A stretch of 64,000 nucleotides of DNA from Lentilactobacillus kisonensis DSM 19906 = JCM 15041 (GTDB lineage: Bacteria > Bacillota > Bacilli > Lactobacillales > Lactobacillaceae). The notes under the pieces are model-generated. The model had not been told where the DNA came from, did no database searches, and was given only the letters and a program-made list of their open reading frames with translations. Shown in pieces: positions 43,603-52,458 of the stretch (the first letter of the stretch is position 1; the number at the start of each line of letters is the position of its first letter). The position numbers were made by a program, and so were the translations under genes. Location of the stretch: contig NZ_AZEB01000005.1 of NCBI RefSeq assembly GCF_001434135.1, positions 62,001 through 126,000 of the forward strand. Reading direction: 5' to 3'.

Positions 43603-44517
43603 TTATTTCTGAATCTGACTTACTTCTTCCAAGAACCACTTATTAAACGCTTCAGCATCAATGTCCACGCAAACATTGGCATTCGTCTTGCCATCGTGAT
43701 AAGCACCACGGATATCGCCGACCGTTTCGCCAATTGCTGGCCCATCAGTCACGATATCGATCCACATCTTCTTAGTCGTGATTGCTTCTGGATGAAGGAG
43801 ATAGAAGATCGTGTTAACATCGTGCATTGCGATCCCTTTATCACTGTTATCGCCATCCTGGCTGATAATATCGTGGAGCATCTTACCCGTTTCATTCATA
43901 TGTTCGAGCTTGCTAAGTGAATCAGGCGTCAATAAAGCCTTCATGGTGATATCCAGGCCAACCATCGTAATTGGAATACCAGAGTTATACATAATTCGAG
44001 CAGCGTCAGGATCAGTAAAAACGTTGAACTCAGCGGCACTGGTCATATTACCTTTACCAAGTGACCCGCCCATAGCAACAATTCGTTCAATATGATCCTT
44101 AACTTCTGGATACTCACTGAATAGTAACGCAATGTTTGTGTATGAACCCGTAGGAACAAGTGTAATCTTCTCGTCACTGCTCATAATAGCATCATGCAAT
44201 GCTTCAACGGCACTGACATCAAGTGGCTTGGGCAGATCCTCCGGAAAATCATAACCGGGCATCCCTGATTCGCCATGAATTCTAGCAGCATCTTCAAACT
44301 CCTTGATTAATGGTTGTTTGGCACCAGCAGCCACTGGCACTTTTTCATTGAAGAAACGGACAATCTTTTGAGCATTCTTCGTAGTCTTGTCGACCGTCAC
44401 GTTACCAGCAACACTGGTAATCAGTTTTAAATCAATTTGAGGGTCATTTAACGCCATAGTTAAAGCAGCAGCGTCATCAATTCCTGGGTCAGTATCCATT
44501 ATAATTTTAATTGTCAT
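43603..44517 (-). CDS. Nucleoside hydrolase (IunH/RihB family)
   Basis: 304 residues. It cleaves ribonucleosides to base and ribose. Calcium-binding N-terminal signature MDTDPGIDDAAALTMAL, the phosphate/sugar loop LVPTGSYTNIALLFSEYPEV, VAMGGSLGKGNMTSAAEFNVFTDPDAARIM and the late Asp in IAMHDVNTIFYLL are all present. Substrate range (purine or pyrimidine) cannot be read. ATG start with GGAGGAG upstream. Last gene of a nucleoside cluster, with a cre-like site 20-35 nt before its start. Confidence 0.93.
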   Translation of the reverse strand: MTIKIIMDTDPGIDDAAALTMALNDPQIDLKLITSVAGNVTVDKTTKNAQKIVRFFNEKVPVAAGAKQPLIKEFEDAARIHGESGMPGYDFPEDLPKPLDVSAVEALHDAIMSSDEKITLVPTGSYTNIALLFSEYPEVKDHIERIVAMGGSLGKGNMTSAAEFNVFTDPDAARIMYNSGIPITMVGLDITMKALLTPDSLSKLEHMNETGKMLHDIISQDGDNSDKGIAMHDVNTIFYLLHPEAITTKKMWIDIVTDGPAIGETVGDIRGAYHDGKTNANVCVDIDAEAFNKWFLEEVSQIQK

Positions 44518-44537
44518 AAATTAAATCTCCTCCTTAA

Positions 44538-44552
44538 ATCAAACGCTTACAA
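44538..44552 (-). promoter_or_regulatory. cre-like site before nucleoside hydrolase
   Basis: TTGTAAGCGTTTGAT on the minus strand matches the CcpA cre consensus with one mismatch. Carbon catabolite repression of the hydrolase is plausible. Confidence 0.5.
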
Positions 44553-44564
44553 ATTTTTGGTAAC

Positions 44565-44598
44565 AGGAAGCGAGCAATCTTAAATCTGTTCGCTTCCT
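44565..44598. repeat. Hairpin between nucleobase permease and nucleoside hydrolase
   Basis: AGGAAGCGAGCA pairs with TGTTCGCTTCCT (one G-U). There is no T-run, so it could be an attenuator or RNA-processing site rather than a clear terminator. Confidence 0.6.
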
Positions 44599-44686
44599 TT
44601 GATAACTATTAATAGTGGTAATGCCATCCCTCAATCAAAATGTCATTTCCAGTTCCCATGTTAATCTCAAATAGCCAGACAGGCAC

Positions 44687-46006
44687 TTATAGTAATGCAC
44701 TTAAAATGAGATCACACAAGAACAACGCTCCCAATACATACGTTGGAACAGTGAGTTCGTTTTGCCTTCCCGCCGCAATCTTCAATATTGGATACGCCAC
44801 GAAGCCAAACGCTAGCCCCGTTGAAATACTAGTAGTAAATGGGATAATCACCACAATTAGGAACGCTGGGAACCAATCGGAAAAATCAAACATATTGATT
44901 CGACTTAGCTGGTTCATCATCAGCGCACCAGTAATAATGATTACTGGTGAGATTGCTGCCTGGGGGACATATGATAACAATGGGATAAAAAACATCGACA
45001 GCGCAAACATAATTCCAGCAACAATTGATGTTAATCCCGTTCGACCACCACTCTCAATTGCCGAAGCACTTTCAGCCGCAGCCACCGTCGGACTGGTTCC
45101 TAAGATTCCGGAAAGCAAACTGGTCACGGAACTTGCCTGAAATGCTTTTTTAAACTTCTTAGGATTTGGCATGATCCCTTCCAGTAATCCCATCGACTCA
45201 AAGACTAAAATCATCGTCATCGAAAAGACCGCCAGGACAAATGGCACGCTCAAAATCCGGCTAAAGTCGCCCTTAGCAAATACCTCACCATATTTGGCAA
45301 TATCACCAATTCCGACTGAAGGTGATGCTTGATCCTTAATTCCAAACACAATTCCCACCACTGAAGTGACTAGAATGCCAATGAAAAAGCCACCAGTCAC
45401 ATTTCTAATGAACAAAAACAGTGTCAACAATAAACCAAAGATGGCTAATAAAGTCGCCGGTTTGGTCATGTCACCAAGCGCTAGAATAGAATTTTTTCCT
45501 TGCTGGATTAACTGCGCCTTCTCAAGCCCAATTTCCACCAAGAACAGGCCAATGCCAGCCGTAATCCCAGCCTTTAGTGTATCGGGAATCCCCTTAGCAA
45601 GAATTTCACTTAACTTGGTAAAAGCGATTAAGACGTAAATCACACTGGAAACAATTGATATTCCCAACGCTTCTTGCCAAGACAACCCCATTGCAACAAC
45701 TACTGTATATGTGAAGAATGCATTGACACCCATCCCCGGTGTCAAAATAACCGGTGCGTTCGCCCAAAAGCCCATGATCAAACAACCAATGAGCGATGAA
45801 ATAATAGTGGCGAACACGCTCAGATCTGTCGGAATTCCGGCATCTTTTAAAATAATTGGGTTAACAATAATGATATAAGAAATCGCGAAGAAACCGGTGA
45901 TTCCCGCAATCATTTCCCGTTTAACGAGTGATTTATCTTTTATAGCCTCGCGAAGCCGCAGCTTGTTGGCTACGGCTTCGGCTTGTTGCTTCTTATCCAA
46001 AAACAA
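44687..46006 (-). CDS. NCS2-family purine permease (AzgA-like)
   Basis: 439 residues with about 12-14 membrane segments. The blocks MIAGITGFFAISYIIIVNPIILKDAGIP, LTPGMGVNAFFTYTVV, GIPDTLKAGITAGIGLFLVEIGLE, LVFESMGLLEGIM and GTSPTVAAAESASAIESGGRTGLTS are typical of bacterial adenine/guanine/hypoxanthine permeases. The N-terminal 30 residues are cytoplasmic. Start is TTG at 46006 or a second TTG at 46000; the Shine-Dalgarno match is weak. It lies 24 nt after nupC-like gene's stop and probably belongs to the same transcript. Confidence 0.92.
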   Translation of the reverse strand: MFLDKKQQAEAVANKLRLREAIKDKSLVKREMIAGITGFFAISYIIIVNPIILKDAGIPTDLSVFATIISSLIGCLIMGFWANAPVILTPGMGVNAFFTYTVVVAMGLSWQEALGISIVSSVIYVLIAFTKLSEILAKGIPDTLKAGITAGIGLFLVEIGLEKAQLIQQGKNSILALGDMTKPATLLAIFGLLLTLFLFIRNVTGGFFIGILVTSVVGIVFGIKDQASPSVGIGDIAKYGEVFAKGDFSRILSVPFVLAVFSMTMILVFESMGLLEGIMPNPKKFKKAFQASSVTSLLSGILGTSPTVAAAESASAIESGGRTGLTSIVAGIMFALSMFFIPLLSYVPQAAISPVIIITGALMMNQLSRINMFDFSDWFPAFLIVVIIPFTTSISTGLAFGFVAYPILKIAAGRQNELTVPTYVLGALFLCDLILSALL

Positions 46007-46030
46007 AACCTAACTTTCTAACTTTCAATA

Positions 46031-47308
46031 TTACCAAACAAATAAGCCAACGATACCAGCTGACATCAGTGATACCAAGATACCTGAAAGTAACATTGTC
46101 AAAACGTTCTTACTGATCAAATCATTCTTTTCCTTATCAACCAAACCTTTAAAGGCCCCGATAATCATACCAGTCGTTGAGAAGTTCGCAAATGAAGTGA
46201 TAAAGACAGTCAATTGCGCTTGATAATGGGCAGGGAAGACGTTGAGGTTGTTGATCGTACCAGCAATCTTACCCATAACAACGAATTCGTTGGTGACTAA
46301 CTTCATTCCCATAAATTGTGCAAATTGGAAGGCTTGGCTGACATCAAGACCCATTAACCATGCAAATGGGAACATGATGATTCCTAAGATATGTTCCAAT
46401 GATAACCATGGATTGAAGAGGGCCAAGATCTTGTCAATCAAAGCAGCTAAGGCAACAAAGGCGATAACGTTAGCAGCAATGATTAAGATCAAACGACCAG
46501 CACCAAGAATTGAGTCGCCCAAGAATGAGAAGTATGGTTCCCGTTTCCCATTTGCCTGAACATCACCCGCTTCAACAGCTGCTTCACTGGTACCACTACC
46601 ACCCATTTTAGCGATAGTATCTTCTTCTGGAGTCACCTTAACAGGGTTCAAAATACTTGTAATAATCAAAGCGTTTAAGACGTTCAATGGAATGGCAGTC
46701 AAAACGTATTGGCCAGGAACCATTTGGGTATATGCACCAATGATGGAAGCCGTCACACATGACATTGACATCATAGCCAATGTTAAATTACGCTTTGCTG
46801 ACATTTGCTTTAATTGAAGTGATGAAACGGCAAGAGCTTCAGTGTTACCAAGGAACATCATTTCAACGGCAAAGAATGATTCAAACTTAGGGGCGCCGGT
46901 GATGAATGAAAGTCCCCGACCAACCCATTTGATGATCCAAGGCAAGACACCTATGTATGTCAAGGTATCAAACAGAGGTACAATCATCAAGATTGGCAAC
47001 AAGGCACTCGTGACGAAGTTCATTGATTTGGCAGTTCCGCCGTACTGAGTTGTCACCCAGTTTGGCAAAGCAAAGTTGATTCCTTGATAGGCAACTTGAA
47101 CCAACCAGTTGAACCCGTCGGCTGCGGCCTTAACGGCGTCACGGCCCCATGCAAAGCTGGTCAAAATCCAGGCCAAAACAAGGTTAATCACTAATACGAC
47201 AGCGACAGAACGCCAGTTAATACTTTTCTTTGCATTTGAAAATAGCAAGGCAATTCCAAGGTACACAACGATCCCCAGAATATTAACTAGCAAATATGTT
47301 AATTGCAT
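46031..47308 (-). CDS. Concentrative nucleoside transporter (NupC/CNT family)
   Basis: 425 residues with about 10 membrane helices. Nucleoside-binding and family motifs: LFNPWLSLEHILGIIMFPFAWLMGLD, GMKLVTNEFVVMG and TSFANFSTTGMIIGAFKGL. Ion-coupled nucleoside uptake that feeds the hydrolase and permease encoded downstream. ATG start with AGAGGAT upstream. The DeoB-like gene ends 122 bp upstream. Confidence 0.94.
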   Translation of the reverse strand: MQLTYLLVNILGIVVYLGIALLFSNAKKSINWRSVAVVLVINLVLAWILTSFAWGRDAVKAAADGFNWLVQVAYQGINFALPNWVTTQYGGTAKSMNFVTSALLPILMIVPLFDTLTYIGVLPWIIKWVGRGLSFITGAPKFESFFAVEMMFLGNTEALAVSSLQLKQMSAKRNLTLAMMSMSCVTASIIGAYTQMVPGQYVLTAIPLNVLNALIITSILNPVKVTPEEDTIAKMGGSGTSEAAVEAGDVQANGKREPYFSFLGDSILGAGRLILIIAANVIAFVALAALIDKILALFNPWLSLEHILGIIMFPFAWLMGLDVSQAFQFAQFMGMKLVTNEFVVMGKIAGTINNLNVFPAHYQAQLTVFITSFANFSTTGMIIGAFKGLVDKEKNDLISKNVLTMLLSGILVSLMSAGIVGLFVW

Positions 47309-47430
47309 ATTCTAAAATCCTCTTTTCTGAATTTATAAACAAAAATGGCTAGAAACAAAACTTGACGACTATCCTCCTTATACGACGGAATTGGTTTTAA
47401 AATTGAAACCCAAATTAATAATACGATGAA

Positions 47431-48267
47431 CTAGGTCAGTTCACCAAGAAAACTGCTTCCAATAAAGGCTGCGGAAGCGTCAAGATTGAAGATGTCAACC
47501 AGCGTTGCGGCAACGTCGGCAAGCGACTTACGAACGCCTAAAGAATGCCCCTCAGAATTTGATGGGACGTATGCAATCAACGGGAGATACTCTCGTGTGG
47601 GGGTGGTGCTATAAGTTGGATCGTTAGCAAATGATGATGTGATGAGTAATAGATCTGTACTATAAAGCTCATTGATCAACTGTGCTAGTTGCTGATCGAC
47701 AAACCGAAGCGACTTAGCACACCCTTCAATGTCAGCCTGTTTGCAGCAAGCTTGCAGGCCATTTAGCCTCATGTAAATTAAACCGTTGCTCGGCGTAACT
47801 ACCTGCTGATGTAATGTTTTGAACGCCTTCACATCATTGTTAGCGGGCAAAATCGTCGAAAGGTCTTGATTAAATATGTAACTATCATAAGTGCTAATGA
47901 CGACCGACCGATTCACCCCATTCCCCTGGTACACGAGGGAATCGATGGCACTGGTTACCCTTACTGCAGACTGGTAATCAAACATTTCCCGCAAACCACT
48001 GTTAAGGTTATTACGATTTGTTGCTACCTGCACCTTTCCAAAAAAGCCCAGTGGTGCCTCAACGGGTGAAATGCCAACTACTGGATTACCAAAACGGATG
48101 TTACCAAGCCCCAGACGGGTTAGTGTTGGCAATTTAAATCGCCCACCAACTTTATTGGCAATGTGGCCAAGCATATCTGCACCCACTGAATTAAATTTAG
48201 CTGCATCACTCGCTTCACCAACGCCAAGGGAAGATAGATCAACGATAATTACCCTCTGAAAATCCAT
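47431..48267 (-). CDS. Degenerate phosphopentomutase-like protein (DeoB paralogue, probable pseudoenzyme)
   Basis: 278 residues, against about 390 for DeoB. Alignable with DeoB are VIIVDLSSLGVGEASDAAKFNSVGADMLGHI, RFKLPTLTRLGLGNI, TREYLPLIAYVPSNSEGHSLGVRKSLADVAATLVDIF and GSSFLGEL. The metal-binding ADHGNDP is SSFANDP here, DHTREY is PTREY, and the phospho-Thr region DSxTGHWEMMG is NLNSGLREMF, so metal ligands and active-site residues are missing. About 100 residues of the cap region are lost. The frame is open, so it is an intact gene rather than an obvious fragment. ATG 48267 follows AAAGGGTGG. It heads a nucleoside uptake cluster. Confidence 0.75.
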   Translation of the reverse strand: MDFQRVIIVDLSSLGVGEASDAAKFNSVGADMLGHIANKVGGRFKLPTLTRLGLGNIRFGNPVVGISPVEAPLGFFGKVQVATNRNNLNSGLREMFDYQSAVRVTSAIDSLVYQGNGVNRSVVISTYDSYIFNQDLSTILPANNDVKAFKTLHQQVVTPSNGLIYMRLNGLQACCKQADIEGCAKSLRFVDQQLAQLINELYSTDLLLITSSFANDPTYSTTPTREYLPLIAYVPSNSEGHSLGVRKSLADVAATLVDIFNLDASAAFIGSSFLGELT

Positions 48268-48853
48268 GGAAGCCACCCTTTCCCCTTCAAGTTCCATCAA
48301 TTGTGAAATGATTCTACATGAATAGGATACCCAATTAGCTGGTTGATGTAAATTAAATTCGGCAAACAAGCGAATAAGTAATACCTTTTACTTACATGAT
48401 TACGCTTTCATTATAGCAAACATATCATGATCTCACAACTTATTTTTCGGAACCGCTGAAGTAAAATAGTTTGGAGTTTTACTGAGTCGCGTTCAAATGT
48501 AAGACCCATCATAGCACCTAACTCCTTGATATCAGGAAGATTGACACAATTGAACATGTGTTAAACAAGGACATGAACATTCTGTCTATAAGTTATTAAT
48601 TAACCTGACAATTAGATAAGTCTGTTAATATATATCAAATTAGTAATCAAAGCTGTTAAAACGGTTAATCTCAATGATTACAATTAGATAATGTCGTTCG
48701 GACGGATTTTATTACTTGTTAAAAAGTGGTACAAGCCGGTTTTAAGGTCACATAGCAAAAAGAAGCGCAGCTGAGTAAGAATCAACCCATCTAATATCCC
48801 AGTCCTATCGATCCACACGCCATTCCCCAGCTGTGTATCTTGGCATTTTACAC

Positions 48854-48905
48854 AAAAAAATAGGATTTAAACTCGTTATTTGCGTGCTACGAGTTTAAAT
48901 CCTAT
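48854..48905 (-). terminator. Strong terminator without an assigned gene
   Basis: A perfect 17-bp stem (48860-48876 with 48889-48905) is followed on the minus strand by TTTTTTTGTG. No minus-strand gene lies between it and 49748. Confidence 0.85.
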
Positions 48906-49534
48906 GTGGAAGGGATTGTCGGGGTTAATACCCACTTCAGTAATAATTTAATGTTTTATCGCCTCAATTTAACTAATTGTTGATCCATCTGCCGCAAACT
49001 TTAATCACTCTTTTTAATTTACTTTTGATAAATTTGCCGTGCGATCAACGAATGGTTCTTCGTGAAACTAATTGTATCAACTTGATATCTCATCAATTTG
49101 ACTGCGGAACCATCTGGCTTACTACAAGCGACCTCTCACGTTAACCTAATTCAATTACTCCAACAGGTATTAATAGTGAGCCTTCAAGTTGCATAAACAT
49201 TTGAAACCAAACTCATTATATTCAAACACTTAATCACCTGAATTAATTTTGTTATTTTAACGCTTAACCATTTGAAATTCTCTTGAGACTTATGAAACAT
49301 TGATATTCAAATACTAATGGTACATGATACTCAAATTCACGTTCCTAAATACTTCTTGAAACTTTCAAACCTTAATCCTTAAAATAATCATCCGTCATTC
49401 CAAACTGTGAAACATTTGAAAATAATCTAGTGTCATTCCAACATATTAATTCTTGGATCAGAGAACATTCAAAGTAGGTGAAACCCCTATGCTTCGAACT
49501 TCCTTTCCCTTCCTTGACTATATAATACCATATC

Positions 49535-49549
49535 TGGAAGCGTTTGCAA
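49535..49549 (-). promoter_or_regulatory. cre site overlapping an orphan promoter
   Basis: TTGCAAACGCTTCCA (minus strand) fits the cre consensus at every fixed position. It overlaps a -35-like TTGCAA, with TATTAT 16 nt further on, so it would repress a leftward transcript in glucose. Confidence 0.55.
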
Positions 49550-49681
49550 GTATTAGTTCTCAAATTCTAAAATTAATCAAGATACCATGCACAGCAAGGG
49601 ATTAGTGGCAAATCAAACAATAATCCCTAACGTTTGCAGTGGCACTGGCACTGGCACTCCAGACCAATCATCCAAACCAAC

Positions 49682-49718
49682 AAAAAGCCAACTACCCCAT
49701 ATTGGCATAGTTGGCTTT
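49682..49718 (-). terminator. Terminator after Ser/Asp-rich surface protein
   Basis: AAAGCCAACTA and TAGTTGGCTTT form an 11-bp stem, followed on the minus strand by TTG. Confidence 0.75.
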
Positions 49719-49747
49719 AGATGGCGCCCTGTAACTAGGACCGATCG

Positions 49748-50857
49748 TTATTTAAATAAGAAACGTAATGGATCAAACGCAAAGAACGATAATCCTGCAA
49801 GCCCAATCACCGCAACCGTCGCAATTAGCGGCCAGAGATCTGAAACCCCAGTCTTATCATGCATGAGATACTTAGCATTCGACACCGGTGTTGTGATGGT
49901 CACCTTATCACCATTAGTTGTCGTAAGCCGGCCTCTGTTAACGTTATTGTTCTTCACGGTTTTGTAAAATGAATCACTAAACGTATCAAAGGTGACCAGC
50001 TTAGTCTTGCTCTTCGCTTGGTGCCTGCCATCACTTTCAATGATAGCGTCTTCTAGATTAGGCTTAGAAATTGCCTTACCCGTTACCGGCTTTTCAATTT
50101 TAGATTGATTAACCGGAAATTGACTTGGATTAACCGAACTAACCCCGGTTGCTGCCGGCGGATTACCACTCACTGAATTCTGACTTTGTGGCGTGGTCGC
50201 CGCTGGTTGGGAACTTGCTGGCTGATCATTTGGAATCACTTGGTTGATAATTGCCTCTAAGACATCGTCAACGCTGCTTCCCTGGGTTGTAGCACCCGGT
50301 TTGCCAATTCCAATCATCGCCTGTTGAAATGGTGTCTTGGTAGATGAATCGTCCTTAGAATCGATGGCTTTCGAAATAACCCCACTAGCCTTCACGCTTT
50401 GTGAATTGACGCTAGTTGAATTATTGACCGAACCATCATCCTTAGCTGACTTAGCTTCGTTAGCATTATCAGTTGCTTTTGATTCAGAATCTGTTTGCGT
50501 AGCCGGTGTATCTTTAGCCGACGATTCAGAAGAATCCGAATTGTCAGCTTGCGTATCCGAATGGTTACTATCAGAATCCACACTTGTCCCATCATTATCA
50601 CTACTAGCTGAACGATCAGCTGGCTGAACCTGATTGTCGTTGGCGTCCTGATACGAAACAGAATCGTCGCTCTTTGAATCAGTCACGTGTTCTGCTGGCG
50701 TCGTACTGGTGTCTGAGTTGACCTCAGTCTTAACCGTTGTTTCTTGCTTGATATCCTGCGGCGTGGTAGCCGCGTTCCCCTGAATACCAAAACCAAAAGT
50801 TACCAATGCAAACGATGTTACAAAGAGTGGCAACTTACCCTTAATCTGCTTTCTCAT
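49748..50857 (-). CDS. Ser/Asp-rich surface protein with C-terminal membrane anchor
   Basis: 369 residues. Signal peptide (PLFVTSFALVTFGFGIQGNAA), then a low-complexity region of about 140 residues rich in Ser, Asp, Asn and Thr, a Pro/Ser/Gln segment, and a C-terminal hydrophobic helix (LWPLIATVAVIGLAGLSFFAF) with a short basic tail DPLRFLFK. The layout copies a sortase substrate, but LPXTG is absent; DKTGVSD occupies its place. It may be membrane-anchored or use a divergent motif. The ATG at 50857 is chosen since the signal peptide starts there and GGGGAT lies upstream. No functional domain recognised. Confidence 0.75.
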   Translation of the reverse strand: MRKQIKGKLPLFVTSFALVTFGFGIQGNAATTPQDIKQETTVKTEVNSDTSTTPAEHVTDSKSDDSVSYQDANDNQVQPADRSASSDNDGTSVDSDSNHSDTQADNSDSSESSAKDTPATQTDSESKATDNANEAKSAKDDGSVNNSTSVNSQSVKASGVISKAIDSKDDSSTKTPFQQAMIGIGKPGATTQGSSVDDVLEAIINQVIPNDQPASSQPAATTPQSQNSVSGNPPAATGVSSVNPSQFPVNQSKIEKPVTGKAISKPNLEDAIIESDGRHQAKSKTKLVTFDTFSDSFYKTVKNNNVNRGRLTTTNGDKVTITTPVSNAKYLMHDKTGVSDLWPLIATVAVIGLAGLSFFAFDPLRFLFK

Positions 50858-51040
50858 AATATTGTTATCCCCTGACTTGGGTGCATTCAAAACATACTAT
50901 TAAAGTATATAGTCCAATGTTATGTTACTTTGTCCCATTTGGCAAGTTGGTTATGTACTTTTCATTATCGTGTAAATGTCTCGTAACATATCAATGGTAT
51001 ATTTAAACTTGATTGAAACCATATTGAGGAGATAATGATA

Positions 51041-52261
51041 ATGTTTAAAAAAGTTTACATAGTGGCAGCACTTGCTGCAACAATGGGGGTAGCCGGCTTA
51101 AGTTCGACCGCTCACGCTGCAACTACCAAGGCCACCCCAACTTCAACGTCAACCGCTAAGCAGCCTAATGCGACCAAAACTAATCAAAAAGACGACCAGG
51201 ACGATGTGAAGCCAGCAACCGTTGTCAAAACAACCGACTTATCGGACGAACCAATGCCCTATCATATGAAATCCGGCTATATTTATTCAGATTCAGGCCT
51301 CACAAAAACACTGGGGTCTGCTAAGGACTTTGCTAACGTCACCTTCTACGCATACAAAAAAGTCACAATCGACCGCTCGGCTCAGGGCAGTGGTAATTCC
51401 GTTTTCTATTATGTTAGAAGTGGCAGCGGTAAACAAACCGGTTATGTGTGGCATGGCAATCTTGAGGGTATCGCGGAAGGAACTTTTAATATCGCAATGA
51501 AAAACAGCAATTATTTTAAATCAAACAAAATCATTACGATGGGCGACTCGATTACTTGTGGTTATGACGGTTACCAAACACTAACCAACATGGGTTACCC
51601 AACGTGGTTATCACGTTATCTCAATACCAAAGTCACAAACGTCGGCTATAATGGCGCCTTTTTGGCACAGGGTGATGGCAACGTGGAGACGCCTGGTGAT
51701 TTAACCACAGTTGTGAATGAACACAATTTCAAAAACTATAACGTTGCTACGATTGCTTATGGCACCAACGATTATGGTCATTCAACCAACTCACTAGATG
51801 ATATTTCTGCCGAGTTAACCAAAGATATCAAGAAGATGAAGTCTGACAATAAGAACTTGATTATCTATGGCATCTTGCCACTTACCCGCTACGATAACAA
51901 CACCAATTCTGATGAAGTGGCTGGTCAGGGTGGTTACTCGATGAACCAATTGCGGGATGCTGAAGCTCAGGTTTATAAAGATAACAATATCCCATATCTT
52001 GATTGGCGTAACGATGCCAAACAGATCATCACGGACGCCAATCACACCACCCGCTTTAATGACGGCCGCTTACATCCAAACCCAATGACCTATCAGTTAA
52101 TGGGGAGAGAAATCGCCCAGTTTATGATTAAAAATTATCCTGAAGATATGATTAAAACGAGTAAGACTACCACAAATAAAGCGACAACTAAGAAGAAAAC
52201 AGCCACAAAAGCTACTACTAGGAAAACAACTACTAAAGTAACCAGTCCGGCTAATTACTAA
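51041..52261 (+). CDS. Secreted SGNH/GDSL hydrolase with SH3-like N-terminal and basic C-terminal tail
   Basis: 406 residues. Signal peptide ends near STAHAATT. A Thr/Lys-rich stretch leads to an SH3-like module (about 70-140; YIYSDSGLTKTLG, TGYVWHGNL). The catalytic domain has block I GDSITCGYDG, block III YGTNDYG and block V DGRLHPN, giving the Ser, Asn and Asp/His of SGNH esterases. The C-terminus is a Thr/Lys repeat (TTTNKATTKKKTATKATTRKTTT), probably wall-binding. It may deacylate polysaccharide or other surface glycans. The second ATG (51041) is 9 nt after GAGGAG. A perfect long terminator follows. Confidence 0.88.
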   Translation: MFKKVYIVAALAATMGVAGLSSTAHAATTKATPTSTSTAKQPNATKTNQKDDQDDVKPATVVKTTDLSDEPMPYHMKSGYIYSDSGLTKTLGSAKDFANVTFYAYKKVTIDRSAQGSGNSVFYYVRSGSGKQTGYVWHGNLEGIAEGTFNIAMKNSNYFKSNKIITMGDSITCGYDGYQTLTNMGYPTWLSRYLNTKVTNVGYNGAFLAQGDGNVETPGDLTTVVNEHNFKNYNVATIAYGTNDYGHSTNSLDDISAELTKDIKKMKSDNKNLIIYGILPLTRYDNNTNSDEVAGQGGYSMNQLRDAEAQVYKDNNIPYLDWRNDAKQIITDANHTTRFNDGRLHPNPMTYQLMGREIAQFMIKNYPEDMIKTSKTTTNKATTKKKTATKATTRKTTTKVTSPANY

Positions 52262-52269
52262 ACTTAGAC

Positions 52270-52326
52270 AGCAGTAAAAGGACCATTGGAAATTTTTCAA
52301 ATTTCCAATGGCCTTTTTACTGCTCA
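52270..52326 (+). terminator. Terminator after SGNH hydrolase
   Basis: AGCAGTAAAAGG plus CCATTGGAAATTT pair with AAATTTCCAATGG plus CCTTTTTACTGCT around TTC; one of the longest stems in the window. Confidence 0.9.
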
Positions 52327-52458
52327 ATGTTACATTGCAGAAGCATGGGGATAAAGCCGCTTCCGGTCATATAAGCCAACGCGAATCATTAAGGCACCCC
52401 ATCGTCAAAGCGCAAACTTAGCTCGATTATAGTAAAATACAGTAAAGAAGGTGTGGAC

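Larger units (their letters stand above)
48268..49747. other. Gene-poor 1.5-kb gap with a possible non-coding or decayed transcript
   Basis: No credible protein gene is visible. On the minus strand a cre-overlapped promoter (about 49549-49520) faces a perfect 17-bp terminator hairpin at 48854-48905. In between, short open stretches in shifting frames (for instance 38 residues including DGSAVKLMRYQVDTISF) hint at a decayed gene. Short motifs such as TTTCAAATG, ATTTGAATAT and TTGGAATGAC recur imperfectly. The part 48420-48720 upstream of the DeoB-like gene is AT-rich and must hold its promoter. Confidence 0.4.

Noticed and set aside
49372-49563. 63-residue minus-strand frame in the gene-poor gap
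   Set aside because: Its start lies upstream of the only visible promoter, and it has no ribosome binding site; the cre/promoter signals fall inside the frame.
49587-49967. 126-residue plus-strand frame antisense to the Ser/Asp-rich protein
   Set aside because: It spans a terminator and the opposite strand of a real gene; low-complexity composition only mirrors that gene.
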